A stretch of 64,000 nucleotides of DNA from Sporosarcina sp. BI001-red (GCF_003384035.1 NZ_QQAK01000014.1:1-64000); one strand, 5' to 3'. Positions 44,120-53,165 are shown, counted from the first letter of the stretch. Numbers and translations: made by a program. The notes: a model not told the origin generated them from the letters alone.

Positions 44120-46270
44120 TTACTGAAGTACTGGTTCTAACTCAGCCTCAGATCCGTCTGCGATTCCTTCTCCGAATACAGAACGTTCGAGTAGCTCGGC
44201 GATGTCGTACGTTCCGACCGTCTCTTCCACTTCCATTGCTTTCGTTCCGTCTGACAGCATCGTTAAACAATACGGACATCCAGAAGAAATAATTCCAGGA
44301 GTGACTTCCATCGCTTGCTCTGTTCGAGCGACGTTGATGCGGTGTCCTGCGTCTTCTTCCATCCACATGAGACCACCACCAGCACCACAGCACATGCCGT
44401 CTTGGCGGTTTCGTTTCATCTCCACCAAGTTGACACCTGGGATAGATTTCAAAATCTCGCGTGGTGCATCGTAAACATCGTTGTAGCGTCCGAGATAACA
44501 AGAGTCGTGGAACGTAATCGTTTCTTCGATAGCGTGTTGTGGCTTCAAACGACCTTGCTCGACAAGTTCATGGAGCAACTCAGTATGGTGGTAAACTTCA
44601 GCAGTGAAGCCAAAGTCCGGATATTCGTTTTTGAATATGTTGAATGCGTGCGGGTCAATCGTGACAATCTTTTTCACTTCCGCTTTTTCAAACTCAGCAA
44701 TGTTTGCTGTCGCAAGCTCTTGGAATAAGAATTCGTTACCGAGACGACGTGGCGTGTCACCAGAGTTCTTTTCTTTATTTCCTAGAATTGCGAATGAAAC
44801 CCCTGCTTCGTTCAGCAAGTGAGCGAAGGACAACGCGATTTTTTGTGAACGGTTGTCGAATGCACCCATTGAGCCGACCCATAGCAAGTATTCGAAGGAT
44901 TCGTCTGCCTTTTTCAGTTCTTTCACCGTTGGAATCTTGAGATCCGGACGTCCATCACGCCAGTTCTCCTTCTCTTTACGGTTCAATCCCCACGGATTTC
45001 CTTGGCGTTCGATGTTTGTCATCGCGCGCTGTGCATCCGCGTCCATTTTACCTTCCGTCATGACGAGATAACGGCGAAGGTCGATGATTTTATCAACATG
45101 CTCGTTCATAACTGGACATTGGTCTTCACAGTTTCGGCACGTTGTACATGCCCAAATTTCTTCTTCAGTGATGATGTCACCTATCAAGGATGGATTGTAA
45201 ATATCGTCCATTGTTGCGCCTTCAAGACCAGCTGCAAGTGCAATCTGGTTCCCTTTTGTGTGACCAAACATGAAACTTGGCACCCAAGGTTTTTGTTTCG
45301 TTGTCAATGCACCTGTGTTCGTCAAGTTGTCGCGAAGTTTTGTGATTAAATCCATCGGTGACAGCATTTTCCCTGTTCCCGTAGCTGGACACATATTCGT
45401 ACAGCGACCACATTCCACACACGCATACAAGTCAATCATCTGCAGCTGAGTGAAGTCTGTGATTTTGCCGACGCCAAGTGTTGGCATTTCATCTTCATCT
45501 TCAATTTCTTCAAGTGCTTCAAAATCGATTGGCGCAAGTTTCCCGCGACGGTCAAAACGCATCATGTACGTATTGACGGGTCCTGCGATTAAGTGAGCGT
45601 GCTTTGATTGCGGCACATACACAAGGAATGTGAGCAATGTGAGCAAGTGAACCCACCATGCTACGAAGAAAATCGCTGCTGCAGCTGTTGGGGGCAGGAA
45701 ACTGAAAACGCTTGCAATTCCTGACGCCATAGGCTCCGTCCACGCTGTTTCGTGGCCATGCCAGATCATGTTCATACCGTTTGCAACGAGAGTTGAAATC
45801 ATAAGGGATCCGATGAAGATAAGGACTAGCCCTGACTTCCAACCGCGCTTCAAGCGCACGAGTTTTTCCATGTAACGACGGTAGAATGCCCAAACGACCG
45901 CTACGAGGATGACTGCAACAACAATCTCCTGGAAGAATGTGAAGAATGGATAGACCGGTCCGAATGGTAAGTGTGAATCCGGTTTTAATCCTTTCCAAAT
46001 GAGATCGATTGCACCAAATTGAACGAGTAGGAATCCATAGAAAAACATTACGTGAATGGAACCACTCTTTTTATCTTTCAATAGTTTCTTTTGTCCAAAT
46101 ACGTTTACCCATACTTCTTTTAAGCGTTTTTGAATGTTATTATCAAAGTCTTCTTTTTGCCCGAGTCGGATGAATTGCGTGCGTGTTTTGATTAAATATG
46201 TAAACAACGCCAGCCCATATGCGACGATACCTAGGAATAAAACCCAGTTGGCGATTAATAAAGGTGTCAT
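44120..46270 (-). CDS. fadF: Membrane Fe-S oxidoreductase, FadF/heterodisulfide-reductase type
   Basis: 716 aa. N-terminal region (about 1-240) has five to six membrane helices of the nitrate-reductase gamma type. Two ferredoxin-like clusters follow, CVECGRCTNMCPATG near residue 285 and CTTCRNCEDQCPVMNEH near residue 385. Two CCG domains then occur, with CYLGRYND and CCGAGGG at the C-terminal end. It probably passes electrons from electron-transferring flavoprotein, reduced by the neighbouring acyl-CoA dehydrogenases, into the quinone pool. B. subtilis fadF (ywjF) is likewise next to acdA. Start preceded by GGGGAGGA. Confidence 0.9.
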   Translation of the reverse strand: MTPLLIANWVLFLGIVAYGLALFTYLIKTRTQFIRLGQKEDFDNNIQKRLKEVWVNVFGQKKLLKDKKSGSIHVMFFYGFLLVQFGAIDLIWKGLKPDSHLPFGPVYPFFTFFQEIVVAVILVAVVWAFYRRYMEKLVRLKRGWKSGLVLIFIGSLMISTLVANGMNMIWHGHETAWTEPMASGIASVFSFLPPTAAAAIFFVAWWVHLLTLLTFLVYVPQSKHAHLIAGPVNTYMMRFDRRGKLAPIDFEALEEIEDEDEMPTLGVGKITDFTQLQMIDLYACVECGRCTNMCPATGTGKMLSPMDLITKLRDNLTNTGALTTKQKPWVPSFMFGHTKGNQIALAAGLEGATMDDIYNPSLIGDIITEEEIWACTTCRNCEDQCPVMNEHVDKIIDLRRYLVMTEGKMDADAQRAMTNIERQGNPWGLNRKEKENWRDGRPDLKIPTVKELKKADESFEYLLWVGSMGAFDNRSQKIALSFAHLLNEAGVSFAILGNKEKNSGDTPRRLGNEFLFQELATANIAEFEKAEVKKIVTIDPHAFNIFKNEYPDFGFTAEVYHHTELLHELVEQGRLKPQHAIEETITFHDSCYLGRYNDVYDAPREILKSIPGVNLVEMKRNRQDGMCCGAGGGLMWMEEDAGHRINVARTEQAMEVTPGIISSGCPYCLTMLSDGTKAMEVEETVGTYDIAELLERSVFGEGIADGSEAELEPVLQ

Positions 46271-46488
46271 GTTGTCCTCCCCTTTTTTGTATGTAGTGAA
46301 TGTTCTTACAAGTCTAGATGAATTGAGGCAATTTGTCGATGCGTTACTTACTAGTTTAAGATATGAATGAGCATTCAGTCAATGAAAATTTTGAAATAGC
46401 GGTGAATTCTGATGAATTTCGAATTGGAAGCGAATCGGATGGGTGTTTGCTAGTGGATTGCACCGTGTGCGCTTGACGAGGATGAAGT

Positions 46489-46668
46489 TTATGAGCACTT
46501 TTCAGAAATTATGATCACTTTTCTAAGTTTATGAGCACATTCCATGATTTATGAGCGCTTTCCCATGTTTATGAGCACATTCCCAGCTTTATGATCACTT
46601 TCTAGGGTTTATGAGCATAATTCGCGATTTATGATCACAATCCTCTATTTTTGATCACACATTAAGTT
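46489..46668. repeat. Array of nine 20-bp units, TTATGA[G/T]CAC family
   Basis: Nine units at strict 20-bp spacing, mixing GAGCAC, GATCAC and GAGCGC variants. It lies in the 500-bp gap between the end of the B12 operon and fadF. The part at 46271-46488 shows nothing recognisable. Confidence 0.93.
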
Positions 46669-46716
46669 TTCAACGCCTAGTGAATCTACTCATTTACATA
46701 CAAATCCTTACTAGAC

Positions 46717-46758
46717 AAGCGAAGCGCTACCAATCAATCCCTTGAACTCCAGAATTGC
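46717..46758 (-). repeat. Copy of the shared end module
   Basis: On the minus strand CAATTC...TTCAAGGGATTGATTGGTAGCGCTTCGCTTG in order, matching the module at 57552-57597 with a single change in GGGATTAATTGG. Reading in the same direction, it is followed by the 46489-46668 array, as at 42.5 kb. Confidence 0.8.
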
Positions 46759-46774
46759 AATAGCGCTCACAGTA

Positions 46775-47455
46775 TCATTCCAAAGTATGCAACAACGGGC
46801 CAAAATGAAGCTTTGCGTCTGCTAGTTTGCGCGATTCGATTTGCAGCAGCACAACAGTCGAGGGCCCAGCAGAGCAAGTTACGTCGAGGGGACTTGTAAT
46901 TCCGCGAGTCGGATCCACTGTAGCTGTCCGCCATTCTGCCAAAATCCCGCTCGAACCGACTGGCCAGATTCGCTGGAAAAGACCGTTACGACGCGCTTCG
47001 TTTAGGATAGCTAGCGACGCGATTTCAGTCTCCCTTGTGAGTACCTCTTCACCTACGAGGGGCGTTCCATATGTATACCACTTTCCGTTAGATACACTAG
47101 ATTTATGAATGTGCTTCCCCATCAGCGTTACCGCCACAGCTGATTGACGAAGCGACATATTCGTTTCGCTGCTGCCGCTGATCGGTGGCACGTCTACACC
47201 GATTTCATCGAACACGTCATTAATTCCTTCGCAATATCGATCCCAACTCGCGTCTCCACTGAAATTATGAAGCAACACAGCTTCCGGTTCCGCTCCCGCC
47301 GCCCACTGTTCGAGCAAGGCGACGCGGGTTGCGAAACGCGCGGTGATACGATCAGGAACAGCAACGAGGTCATCCGTCTTTTCCCCGATGCCGCCAGAAT
47401 TATCTGTCGTGACAATAAAGTCACCGAGCTGAATCGCATTGCGGTATGCGGTCAT
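46775..47455 (-). CDS. AIR-synthase-like protein in the B12 operon, candidate alpha-ribazole kinase CblS
   Basis: 226 aa. N-terminal GDFIVTTDNSGGIGEK and the later ISGSSETNMS motif resemble the metal/ATP sites of the PurM/ThiL/SelD superfamily. I recall that Firmicutes lacking CobT use an imported alpha-ribazole and a kinase, CblS, to make alpha-ribazole phosphate; this gene is the best candidate in an operon that has CobS and CobC but no CobT. That identification is an inference. It is the last gene of the operon, its start overlapping the pduO stop in ATGA. No terminator is obvious after it. Confidence 0.6.
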   Translation of the reverse strand: MTAYRNAIQLGDFIVTTDNSGGIGEKTDDLVAVPDRITARFATRVALLEQWAAGAEPEAVLLHNFSGDASWDRYCEGINDVFDEIGVDVPPISGSSETNMSLRQSAVAVTLMGKHIHKSSVSNGKWYTYGTPLVGEEVLTRETEIASLAILNEARRNGLFQRIWPVGSSGILAEWRTATVDPTRGITSPLDVTCSAGPSTVVLLQIESRKLADAKLHFGPLLHTLE

Positions 47456-48048
47456 TCGCTTGCGTTATCCTTTTTGTCTTTCGCCCCCGTACGGAACACT
47501 TTCGCACTACGGACGTATTCATTATCCATCACATTTGCCCGTTTGTTGACGATACGCGCTGCAACAAATAAGTAATCCGAGAGTCGGTTCAAGTAACGCT
47601 GAACTGTACCTGGAACGTCTGCTTCATTCTTCATTAACGTTACTGTAATGCGCTCTGCACGGCGGGTGACCGTTCTACAAATATGAAGCGACGCAGCTGC
47701 ATGAGTTCCTCCAGGTAGGATGAATTTCTCGAGTGGCGGCGCTTCTTCCATCAGCTCATCAATACGGTGTTCCAAGACTTCTATCGGCTCATCTGATAAT
47801 TTGTAATGGCGCTCCTTCATGACGTTCGCGAGATCTCCACCACCATCGAACAATTCGTTCTGAACGGCTTCGAGGTCGTCAAAAATATCACGACACGTTT
47901 CTAAATCCAGTTCTGCCATAGCTTTTCCGATGAAAGAATTCAGTTCATCGATCGTGCCATAGGCTTCAACGCGCAAGCTATCTTTGTCGACACGTCCCCC
48001 GATTAAACTTGTTTGTCCTTTGTCCCCTGTTTTTGTATAGATTTTCAT
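47452..48048 (-). CDS. pduO: Cob(I)alamin adenosyltransferase, PduO type
   Basis: 198 aa. Transfers the adenosyl group of ATP to cob(I)alamin or cobinamide. N-terminal ATP motif TKTGDKGQTSLIGG, RRAER near residue 131 and RYLNRLSDYLFVAARIVN near residue 153 define the PduO class. The ATG at 48048 lies after AAAGGGG. Its product, adenosylcobalamin, is the cofactor of IcmF. Confidence 0.95.
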   Translation of the reverse strand: MKIYTKTGDKGQTSLIGGRVDKDSLRVEAYGTIDELNSFIGKAMAELDLETCRDIFDDLEAVQNELFDGGGDLANVMKERHYKLSDEPIEVLEHRIDELMEEAPPLEKFILPGGTHAAASLHICRTVTRRAERITVTLMKNEADVPGTVQRYLNRLSDYLFVAARIVNKRANVMDNEYVRSAKVFRTGAKDKKDNASE

Positions 48049-48062
48049 GTAAACTATCCCCT

Positions 48063-48455
48063 TTACTTCAATTTTTGTGGAATGCCGTACCAGATTCGTG
48101 TGACTTCTGCTGCCTCTTTCATTAAATGCTGATTCAGCCTGCCGCATGCATCGCGGAGTGCCCGTTCACGTGCCTCCATCGGTACGATTCCCCTACCGAT
48201 GTCCGTAATGATGAGCGTTATGTTTTTTCTTGCTATGGAGGTAAGGAAATTATGAATGGATCTCTCTTCATCGTCGAGGTGACTAGCCATCCACTCTTCG
48301 ACGTTACAAACGACCGTTGGTTGATCCGCAGGTAGCTCGTTCAACTGCACCAATTCAAACGGTGTTTCATCCCCAAACCATCTAGCTTCTGCAGGCATCA
48401 GTTCTCGGACGAATCTCCGTTTTCCGTTAGCCGCTCCACCGATAACGACGTGCAT
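48063..48455 (-). CDS. Short CobU-like protein with degenerate P-loop
   Basis: 130 aa against about 180 for CobU. It starts HVVIGGAANGKRRFVREL, a CobU-type opening, but the P-loop Ser/Thr is replaced by Arg. The middle with the guanylylated His and the DCxTxWL motif is missing or reduced (CNVEEWMASH). The C-terminal half is well kept: IGRGIVPMEARERALRDACG followed by RLNQ and GIPQKLK. A complete CobU P-loop is found instead in the CobD fusion at 50555-52210, whose own C-terminal part lacks GIVP. Start preceded by AGGAGGG; overlaps the end of cobC by 58 bases. Confidence 0.75.
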   Translation of the reverse strand: MHVVIGGAANGKRRFVRELMPAEARWFGDETPFELVQLNELPADQPTVVCNVEEWMASHLDDEERSIHNFLTSIARKNITLIITDIGRGIVPMEARERALRDACGRLNQHLMKEAAEVTRIWYGIPQKLK

Positions 48456-48994
48456 CGCTGTCCCTCCTTCCACTGTTCCTCTGAATCCCAGTGAAACCGA
48501 TAGATTGCACCGTGCGGGAGGTCCCATGACCAAAAATCACGTTGTTCAGGGGCAAATCGTGCTAATAACAATCGGATTGGGCCCCCGTGCGTAATCAGTC
48601 TAGCACCAGACGGCAATTGTTGAAACGCCTCAAGGACACGCGCTTCTACTTGTAACAACGATTCCCCTCCAGGAGGTGCAATCCCAATCGGATCATCTAC
48701 CCAACTTCGGTAATGTGAATACTTTTCAAGTTGTGCATACGTTTTCCCTTCAAATTCACCAAAATTACATTCTCGAAAACGTCTGTCCGCTACATAGGTC
48801 GCATTCGGAAATTGCAATTCCGCGGTTTGTCTCGTTCGCAATAAATCACTACCGTAAACTGTAGAACAATCAACATCGTACGGATCCACTGTAACAGCAA
48901 CAATCGGTTCATCCGTCCACCCAACGTATTGTCGTTTGCCATTACCTACTGTTGGCAAATGACGGATTACAACACTATCAACACCGCGAGCCAT
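48398..48994 (-). CDS. cobC: Histidine phosphatase, CobC-like (alpha-ribazole phosphatase)
   Basis: 198 aa. Phosphoglycerate-mutase fold: catalytic RH in VIRHLPT near residue 11, Arg in SDLLRTRQT near residue 53, FGEFEGKTY near residue 77, PPGGES near residue 107 and the second His in LITHGGPIR near residue 136. In B12 operons this enzyme removes the 5'-phosphate of adenosylcobalamin phosphate or alpha-ribazole phosphate. GGAGGT precedes the start. It overlaps cobS by 28 bases. Confidence 0.87.
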   Translation of the reverse strand: MARGVDSVVIRHLPTVGNGKRQYVGWTDEPIVAVTVDPYDVDCSTVYGSDLLRTRQTAELQFPNATYVADRRFRECNFGEFEGKTYAQLEKYSHYRSWVDDPIGIAPPGGESLLQVEARVLEAFQQLPSGARLITHGGPIRLLLARFAPEQRDFWSWDLPHGAIYRFHWDSEEQWKEGQRCTSLSVERLTENGDSSEN

Positions 48995-49728
48995 AGCACG
49001 ACCTCCAATCCTTCTATGAATGCCCCACTTAAATCACCTGTGACACCTCCAAAATTACGAATGGTCCACGATTTATACAGTAATAGTGAAAGAACAATCA
49101 CACCCTCAATAACTACCGGCAGAACTACAGTTTCCAAAACGATTCCGATGGCTATCAACCCTGCCACTATGCACACGATCGTCCAACTAACGAGGGGACC
49201 CCGATTCAGTTTCTCAAGAAAGAAAACCGCCATGCCGCTTGCTTTCGCAGGTTTCGTTGAGACAAAGTAGAGAACCATTGCGCTTCGTGCGAAAAACGGG
49301 ACTGCGATGAGGACGTAAATATTTGCTTGATTCGTTGCAATTAATTCCTGGAGTAGTGCGAACTTTAAGAGGATGCATACGATTAGCCCAAGCGTTCCGA
49401 ATGCGCCAATTCGGGGGTCACTCAAAATTTCATGACGCCGATTCTGATCACGATAAGAAAAATAGGCATCACTTGTGTCCGCCACTCCGTCCAAATGTAA
49501 ACCGCCCGTAAGAGCAATCCCGACAATCAGCGTTAGAACTGCCGTAATAATTGACCCGAATCCAATCCAGTCACTCAGCAGAATACTCGCAGTCATCGCC
49601 AGACCAATCAATATTCCGACAAACGGTAGCGCACCATACATCGCCATGACATGTCGCTTTTCCATCGACAACTCTTTTCGAATTGGAATGCTTGTGAAAA
49701 ACTGCAACGCTAGTAACATTCCATTCAT
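48967..49728 (-). CDS. cobS: Adenosylcobinamide-GDP ribazoletransferase
   Basis: 253 aa integral membrane protein with six to seven hydrophobic segments. Joins GDP-cobinamide and alpha-ribazole (phosphate), the last assembly step. The GGLHLDGVADTSDAYF motif near residue 75 and DPRIGAFGTLGL are diagnostic. Start at 49728 overlaps the stop of the CobQ-like gene in ATGA; a longer frame is rejected. Confidence 0.94.
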   Translation of the reverse strand: MNGMLLALQFFTSIPIRKELSMEKRHVMAMYGALPFVGILIGLAMTASILLSDWIGFGSIITAVLTLIVGIALTGGLHLDGVADTSDAYFSYRDQNRRHEILSDPRIGAFGTLGLIVCILLKFALLQELIATNQANIYVLIAVPFFARSAMVLYFVSTKPAKASGMAVFFLEKLNRGPLVSWTIVCIVAGLIAIGIVLETVVLPVVIEGVIVLSLLLYKSWTIRNFGGVTGDLSGAFIEGLEVVLWLAVLIVL

Positions 49729-50555
49729 CGGATTGCGACTCCCATAATCTCTTTCAGCAATGGCCAGTTGAGATGCTTTCGCACGTGTTCCGACCACGCT
49801 TCATACGGATCCACCCCGTTTGGCGCGTGTGTTTCCGGTCGTTCAGTATCTTCCTCCGCGATTCCGTGATCATTTTTGAATGGCAGCACTCCAACTATTG
49901 GAATTCCTGTGTAGGATTCGATGAATTCAACACCTTCTTGGAATCCAGCGGGATCGCCTTTGAATTTATTGATAACAATCGCTTTGACTCGGTTTCGCTC
50001 GGATGGCTGCAGCAATTCAAGCGTTCCGACAATCGAAGCAAATACACCGCCACGATCGATGTCCGCTACGAGTACAACGGGAACGTCTGCTAGTTCAGCA
50101 ACTCGCATGTTCACGATGTCGCGTGCGCGTAAATTCATCTCCACTGGACTTCCCGCCCCTTCGATGACAATGGCTTCGAACGACTTACCGAGTGATTCGA
50201 GTGAACGTTCAATTGCTTGAATTGCCTGTTCGAAATACACATCCCGATACGCCATGCCATTAACAGGTTTAAGTGGCTCACCACAAAACGTCCCTGTCAG
50301 TGTTCCATCTGCTCCAGGCTGCAAGATGATTGGGTTCATGTCCGCAGTCGGCTGAGTTCGCGCAGCTTCTGCTTGGATGAATTGCGCGCGGCTGATGGGT
50401 GTCCCGTCGATTGCGAGTTCAGTATATGGGGATAAATTCTGGGATTTGAACGGCGCCACGCGGATGCCGTCATTCGCAAGCAATCGGCAAAGCGCCGTAC
50501 AGACAAGGCTTTTCCCTACGTCTGAAGCAGTTCCCATGACCATGATTCCTTTCAT
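49725..50555 (-). CDS. CobQ/CbiP-like amidase ligase domain without glutaminase domain
   Basis: 276 aa. It matches the N-terminal ATP-binding (dethiobiotin-synthetase-like) half of cobyric acid synthase: GTASDVGKSLVCTALCRLL at the start, PFKSQNLSPY, the NPIILQP region, VIEGAGSPVEMNL near residue 138, and DIDRGGVFAS near residue 167. Full CobQ has about 480-510 aa with a C-terminal glutamine amidotransferase. Here that domain is absent, and the protein ends with a stretch (DPYEAWSEHVRKHLNWPL) that resembles the very end of full-length CobQ, as if the glutaminase had been removed. Its ends overlap cobD-cobU (TGATG) and cobS (ATGA), so this is not a recent frameshift. The role in a salvage operon is unclear. 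Confidence 0.82.
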   Translation of the reverse strand: MKGIMVMGTASDVGKSLVCTALCRLLANDGIRVAPFKSQNLSPYTELAIDGTPISRAQFIQAEAARTQPTADMNPIILQPGADGTLTGTFCGEPLKPVNGMAYRDVYFEQAIQAIERSLESLGKSFEAIVIEGAGSPVEMNLRARDIVNMRVAELADVPVVLVADIDRGGVFASIVGTLELLQPSERNRVKAIVINKFKGDPAGFQEGVEFIESYTGIPIVGVLPFKNDHGIAEEDTERPETHAPNGVDPYEAWSEHVRKHLNWPLLKEIMGVAIR

Positions 50556-52210
50556 CACTTCAACTCCCTTTGTTTATGAACAATCGGCAAACCACTATCC
50601 ATTTCGATTGCGGTATCCGCTTTCCCAACGATTGCTTGGTGCAACCTTCCAAGTATATGTGTGTATGTACGTGTGACCTCTTCCGTTTTCAGTGGTTCAT
50701 CAAACACTTCGTTGGAAACGATGACAAGTTGGTTCGTGCGATTTTGAATCTGCTCGATCGTATCTAGCAACGTGCTCACTTTTTGCTCCATGCACTCCGG
50801 CTTCAAAATACAAGGCGTCCCGGACTCCCAACCTTCAAACGCTTCGTTTCCAAGCCACGTCGTTACGCAGTCCCAGAGGACATGGTCGGAAGCTTGCAAT
50901 TTAGGCAACACATCTTCTAGATGAGTCGGCTGCTCAATCGTTGTCCAGCCGTCGTTCGCTCGATCTAATCGATGGCGCGCAATCCGCTCTGCCATCTCAT
51001 CGTCAGTTGCCGTACCAGAAGCGATGTATACGAGACGACCGCCTGTCTGGTTTGCTCCTGTTCGGACAAGTTGTTCTGCGTAGACACTTTTTCCGCTCCT
51101 CACCCCTCCACTAATGAATGTCAGGGTGCCCTGGGTTTTATTCAGAAGTAGACCTAATGCTTTGCGTAGTATCCCCATATCGTCAGCAGATTTCATGCCG
51201 ATTCTGAGCCAGTGTCCGTTAAGTCCTTTGAAGTTTTCGGTATGGCGGACGACGATACCTTGTGTAAGCAAACTTTTGAATACGTTTTGTGCCGCAATAT
51301 GTACAGGTGGCTTGAATAGGATGAAGTTCGCGACAGAGTCGATGACTGTGCAACCGTGTTCTGTTAGAAATGTTGTCATTTTCAAGCGTTCTTCTGTTGC
51401 TTGACGAATCGCACGCTGGCGGTAGTCCGCTTGCTTCAGACAAATCGTACCGAGCTGTGCGGCAATCGCGTTGATGTTCCAATGTGGGGCACTTTGCTTA
51501 AGTGTGTCGATTCGATCAGGATGTGAGACCGCGTATCCGAGTCGGATGCCTGGAATCGCGTACAATTTCGTCATCGAACGGACGACAATCACATTCGGAT
51601 AATTCTTGACTTGTGAAATGAACGTCAAGGTTTCATCGACCCAATCAATGAACGCTTCGTCCAAAATGACGTCGCAGGAAATTGTATTCGCATGTTGAAT
51701 GAGCGTGTGCAATTCAGTTCTGCTGGGCAAAACGCCCGTCGGATTGTTCGGTGTACATATGTATAGGACGTCTGCCGTTTCCATGGCGTTTTTGAGTTCT
51801 TCGATTGGTAACGTGAATCCATTTTCTTCGCTCGCTTGGACGTGAGTTATGAGCGCGCCAGCCGCTGTCAACGTCGCTTCATATTCCGAGAATGTCGGGT
51901 GAACGAGTAGTGCTCGTTTTCCCCGATATCGATTGGCAATGAGTGAGAGGATTTCAGCCGCTCCATTGCCGAGAATGAGTTGTGAGACGTCAATCCCATG
52001 GAACTCAGCGACTTCTGTGCGGAATGGTTCTCCGTTCGGATCTGGATAGCGTGCAATCTTTGGAAGTAGTTCGTTCCATTCTTTTTGAATTGCTTCAGGC
52101 GGTCCTGCAGGATTGCAGTTTTCGCTGAAATCGAGCACCGTTGACGGTTGCTCGAGATTCAGTGTTTCATATAACTGGTGCGGGTTTGCACCGTGGTTAG
52201 GCAATGGCAT
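50555..52210 (-). CDS. Fusion of CobD-type threonine-phosphate decarboxylase and CobU
   Basis: 551 aa. Residues 1 to about 355 are a PLP aminotransferase-fold domain (PNNPTGVLPSR, Schiff-base Lys in SMTKLYAIPGIRLGY) that makes aminopropanol phosphate. From about residue 362 follows CobU: P-loop SGGVRSGKSVYAEQ, guanylylation-site region DDEMAERIARHRLDR with the His, and DCVTTWLGNE. The usual CobU ending with GxGIVP, RxxRD and NQ is replaced by VSNEVFDEPLKTEEVTR, so this CobU lacks the motif that the separate short protein at 48063-48455 retains. The ATG at 52210 has GGAGGG eight bases upstream and overlaps cbiB by 14 bases. Confidence 0.92.
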   Translation of the reverse strand: MPLPNHGANPHQLYETLNLEQPSTVLDFSENCNPAGPPEAIQKEWNELLPKIARYPDPNGEPFRTEVAEFHGIDVSQLILGNGAAEILSLIANRYRGKRALLVHPTFSEYEATLTAAGALITHVQASEENGFTLPIEELKNAMETADVLYICTPNNPTGVLPSRTELHTLIQHANTISCDVILDEAFIDWVDETLTFISQVKNYPNVIVVRSMTKLYAIPGIRLGYAVSHPDRIDTLKQSAPHWNINAIAAQLGTICLKQADYRQRAIRQATEERLKMTTFLTEHGCTVIDSVANFILFKPPVHIAAQNVFKSLLTQGIVVRHTENFKGLNGHWLRIGMKSADDMGILRKALGLLLNKTQGTLTFISGGVRSGKSVYAEQLVRTGANQTGGRLVYIASGTATDDEMAERIARHRLDRANDGWTTIEQPTHLEDVLPKLQASDHVLWDCVTTWLGNEAFEGWESGTPCILKPECMEQKVSTLLDTIEQIQNRTNQLVIVSNEVFDEPLKTEEVTRTYTHILGRLHQAIVGKADTAIEMDSGLPIVHKQRELK

Positions 52211-53165
52211 AGATGATCCCTCCGATGATGATGCCGAGCGCCCAAACGCCAAATGCTGCGCGTTTTAGTTGGGCGAGTGTCTGATCGATATGGACGGCGG
52301 TGAGTTTCTGCAAGTTCGGACCAAACTTTGGCCGGCGGGACGCGACCCCTTTATAGACATTCGTACCACCTAACTGAACGCCGAGTTGCCAGGCTGTCGC
52401 GGCTTCCAGATAGCCACTATTCGGACTCGGGTGCTTCTTAGCATCCGTTCGCCAGCCTTCGAATCGCACGCGAAACGGGATGCCTCCTTCATTCAAGGAA
52501 AGAAGGAGGATGAGAGCACCTGTTATTCTGGACGGAAAAAAGTTCAGAACGTCGTCGGCACGTGCAGATGCCGTTCCGAATTCACGATAGCGATCGTTCT
52601 TGTAGCCGACCATGGAGTCCAATGTATTCACCGCTTTGTAGACCCACAATCCTGGAGCTCCAAGAAAAAATGAGAAAAAAAGTGGTGCGGTGACGCCATC
52701 TGAGATGTTTTCAGATACCGTTTCTACAACGCCTCTTGTGATTTCAGATTCATTCAAATCGTAGGTATCTCTTCCGACGATCCACGATAACTTTTTGCGT
52801 GCTTCTTTCATATCACCTGATTCGAGCGGCTTCGATACGTCTAGCGCTGCAGTGCGCAAACTTTTTTGCGCAAGTCCGACGGCAATCAAGACCGTTTCGA
52901 CCGCAATTCCAGCTACTGGATTCCACCAATAAGCCATGACTGTTAGGAGCGCCGCCAACAGGAACGTTGGAAGGACAACTAAGAGTAATAACAGAACTCC
53001 TTTGGCAGTGCGCTTACTTCCTTTATTCAAACCATTTGTAAGTTTTGAGATAGTCGTTCCAATCCATCGGACAGGATGCGGCCAATTTGGCGGATCCCCG
53101 ATAAGCTGGTCGAGGAAAAACCCGAGTGTAACAGCTAGCAGATGAGAACCTATCAAGACTCCCAT
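52197..53165 (-). CDS. cbiB: Adenosylcobinamide-phosphate synthase CbiB
   Basis: 322 aa membrane protein. Attaches aminopropanol (phosphate) to adenosylcobyric acid. N-terminal motif DQLIGDPPNWPHPVRWIG, several membrane helices, and the central ENISDGVTAPLFFSFFLG motif are family marks. It would use cobyric acid released by the CbiZ domain of the preceding gene. Overlaps that gene by 13 bases; AAGGAGG precedes its start. Confidence 0.94.
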   Translation of the reverse strand: MGVLIGSHLLAVTLGFFLDQLIGDPPNWPHPVRWIGTTISKLTNGLNKGSKRTAKGVLLLLLVVLPTFLLAALLTVMAYWWNPVAGIAVETVLIAVGLAQKSLRTAALDVSKPLESGDMKEARKKLSWIVGRDTYDLNESEITRGVVETVSENISDGVTAPLFFSFFLGAPGLWVYKAVNTLDSMVGYKNDRYREFGTASARADDVLNFFPSRITGALILLLSLNEGGIPFRVRFEGWRTDAKKHPSPNSGYLEAATAWQLGVQLGGTNVYKGVASRRPKFGPNLQKLTAVHIDQTLAQLKRAAFGVWALGIIIGGIIYAIA

